Notes under the pieces: generated by a model
The model's input: the letters and a program-made list of their open reading frames with translations, nothing else
Told to the model about the DNA's origin: nothing
Database searches by the model: none
Shown here: positions 47,143 to 48,002 of the stretch, one piece after another
Position numbering within the stretch: position 1 is the first letter of the stretch
Layout of the letters: the number at the start of each line of letters is the position of its first letter
Origin: JAFGOG01 sp034429215
Lineage (GTDB): Bacteria > Chloroflexota > Anaerolineae > JAAYZQ01
Length of the DNA stretch: 48,002 nt
Reading direction: 5' to 3'
Assembly: GCA_034429215.1 (NCBI GenBank)
Contig: DAOUGI010000086.1
Span: 1-48,002, forward strand
Position numbers and translations under genes: made by a program

Positions 47143-48002
47143 ATGACAGCAACCATTCTCGACGGCAAAGCGACAGCCAAGGCGCTGCAAGCCGAGCTCG
47201 ACGCCGCCGTGGCCGAATTCAAAGCCCGAACCGGCGTTACGCCCACCATCGCCGTGGTGCGCGCCGGTGAGGATCCGGCCTCGGTATGGTACGCCAACGC
47301 CATCAACAAAACAACGGCCGCACGGGGCATGGCCGCCCAGATCTGCGTCCTGCCCGAGACCGCCAGCCAGGACGAGCTGGTGGCCCTCGTCGCCAAGCTG
47401 AACGCCGACCCGGCCGTGCACGGCATCATGGTCCAGGAGCCGATGCCCAAGGGCATCGACGAGGCTGCGGTCAAGGCAGCCCTGTCGCCGGCCAAGGACG
47501 TGGACGGCGTGCACGAGGTCAACGCCGGCCGGCTGGCCATGGTCGCGCCCGCCGGGCGGCCGCCCGGTGTCGGGCCATTTTTCGTCCCGGCCACCCCGGC
47601 CGGCGGCATGGAGCTGATGCGCCGCTTTGGCGTCGAGTTCAACGGCAAGCACGCCGTAGTGGTCGGCCGCTCCAACATTGTCGGCAAGCCGATGGCCATG
47701 CTGCTGATGCGCGAAAACGCCACCGTCACCGTCTGCCATTCCCGCACCGCCAACCTGCCCGGCATCTGCCGCCAGGCCGACATCCTGTGCGCCGCGGTGG
47801 GCCGGGCAGAGATGATCCGCGGCGATTGGATCAAGCCCGGCGCCGTGGTAGTCGACTTCGGCGTCAACGACGTCGAGGGCAAGATGATCGGCGATGTGGC
47901 CTACGCCGAGGCGGCCGAGGTAGCGGGCCTGATCACGCCGGTGCCGGGCGGCACCGGCCCGATGACCAACGTTATCCTCTGCCTGAACCTGCTCGAAGCA
48001 GC
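47143..48002 (+). CDS. folD: methylene-THF dehydrogenase FolD lacking the cyclohydrolase lysine (3' end cut)
   Basis: NAD(P)+-linked oxidation of methylene-THF to methenyl-THF, or the reverse reduction. 286 residues are visible before the window ends, nearly the full family length. Folate and nucleotide motifs: ILDGKATA, Tyr50, Gln98 in GIMVQEPMP, Asp121 in KDVDGVHEVN, GRSNIVGKPMA, and ITPVPGGTGPMT. At position 54, where FolD has the catalytic lysine required for cyclohydrolase activity, this protein has Ile (YANAINK). I expect a dehydrogenase only, consistent with fchA directly upstream. GAGGGAG precedes the ATG. Confidence 0.94.
   Translation, partial: MTATILDGKATAKALQAELDAAVAEFKARTGVTPTIAVVRAGEDPASVWYANAINKTTAARGMAAQICVLPETASQDELVALVAKLNADPAVHGIMVQEPMPKGIDEAAVKAALSPAKDVDGVHEVNAGRLAMVAPAGRPPGVGPFFVPATPAGGMELMRRFGVEFNGKHAVVVGRSNIVGKPMAMLLMRENATVTVCHSRTANLPGICRQADILCAAVGRAEMIRGDWIKPGAVVVDFGVNDVEGKMIGDVAYAEAAEVAGLITPVPGGTGPMTNVILCLNLLEA

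Overview
This window looks like high-GC chromosome from a Chloroflexota bacterium, most likely of the Anaerolineae. The evidence is the density of secreted proteins with Thr/Pro-rich linkers, a CARDB/propeller protein ending in an FLPL-type tail, and many near-consensus sigma70-type promoters (TTGACA, 17 bp, TATAAT). The acetyl-CoA (Wood-Ljungdahl) genes indicate anaerobic or CO2/formate-linked C1 metabolism. No rRNA, tRNA, CRISPR array or insertion sequence was recognised. No stretch over 300 bases lacks a gene.

Layout. 1-3.5 kb: a truncated gene that may be CorA-like, a 41-residue membrane peptide with a ParB-like protein, and two unknown minus-strand genes. 3.6-10 kb: housekeeping genes tgt, uppP and a PstS-like lipoprotein, then a minus-strand Rrf2/adenosine-deaminase pair, and OsmC and BirA read divergently from that pair. 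10.2-21 kb: an envelope region with small membrane proteins, Thr/Pro-rich surface proteins, a GT39-like glycosyltransferase, a PpiC-type foldase lipoprotein, a TPR-like protein and a 1007-residue secreted protein with seven propeller-like repeats. This region also holds a selenocysteine peroxiredoxin-glutaredoxin fusion with an in-frame UGA at the peroxidatic position. 21-25 kb: CooC-like and KaiC-like ATPases, GNAT, YtxH and TrmI. 25-31.7 kb: a TetR-controlled ABC exporter of the CecR/YbhGFSR kind. 31.7-32.6 kb: two small minus-strand genes.

32.7-48.0 kb is the most remarkable part, a tightly packed same-strand operon. The order is hdrA1, mvhD1, hdrC, hdrB, hdrA2 (a tandem HdrA with a complete GltD-like NAD(P)H oxidoreductase inserted in it), mvhD2 (selenocysteine), metV, metF, a hdrC-hdrB fusion, fchA and folD (cut by the window end). 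It encodes the methyl-branch steps from methenyl-THF to methyl-THF, together with a large flavin/iron-sulfur apparatus. I infer an NAD(P)H-dependent, probably electron-bifurcating or confurcating, methylene-THF reductase complex, in which the inserted GltD module takes the role that RnfC2 plays in the Moorella MetVF-Hdr-MvhD assembly. FolD has Ile at the catalytic-lysine position needed for cyclohydrolase activity, and the separate cyclohydrolase FchA is encoded directly upstream, so the two appear to divide the work.

Other structure: two repeat-derived inserts lie inside hdrA2 (a heptameric AATCNNA array and a paired AGACC-N5-GGTCT element). A dispersed GC-rich hairpin repeat occurs downstream of birA and between fchA and folD. 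A terminator stem of near-identical sequence is used twice. The hdr operon has a structured leader. All functional statements rest on reading motifs by eye; no database search was run.
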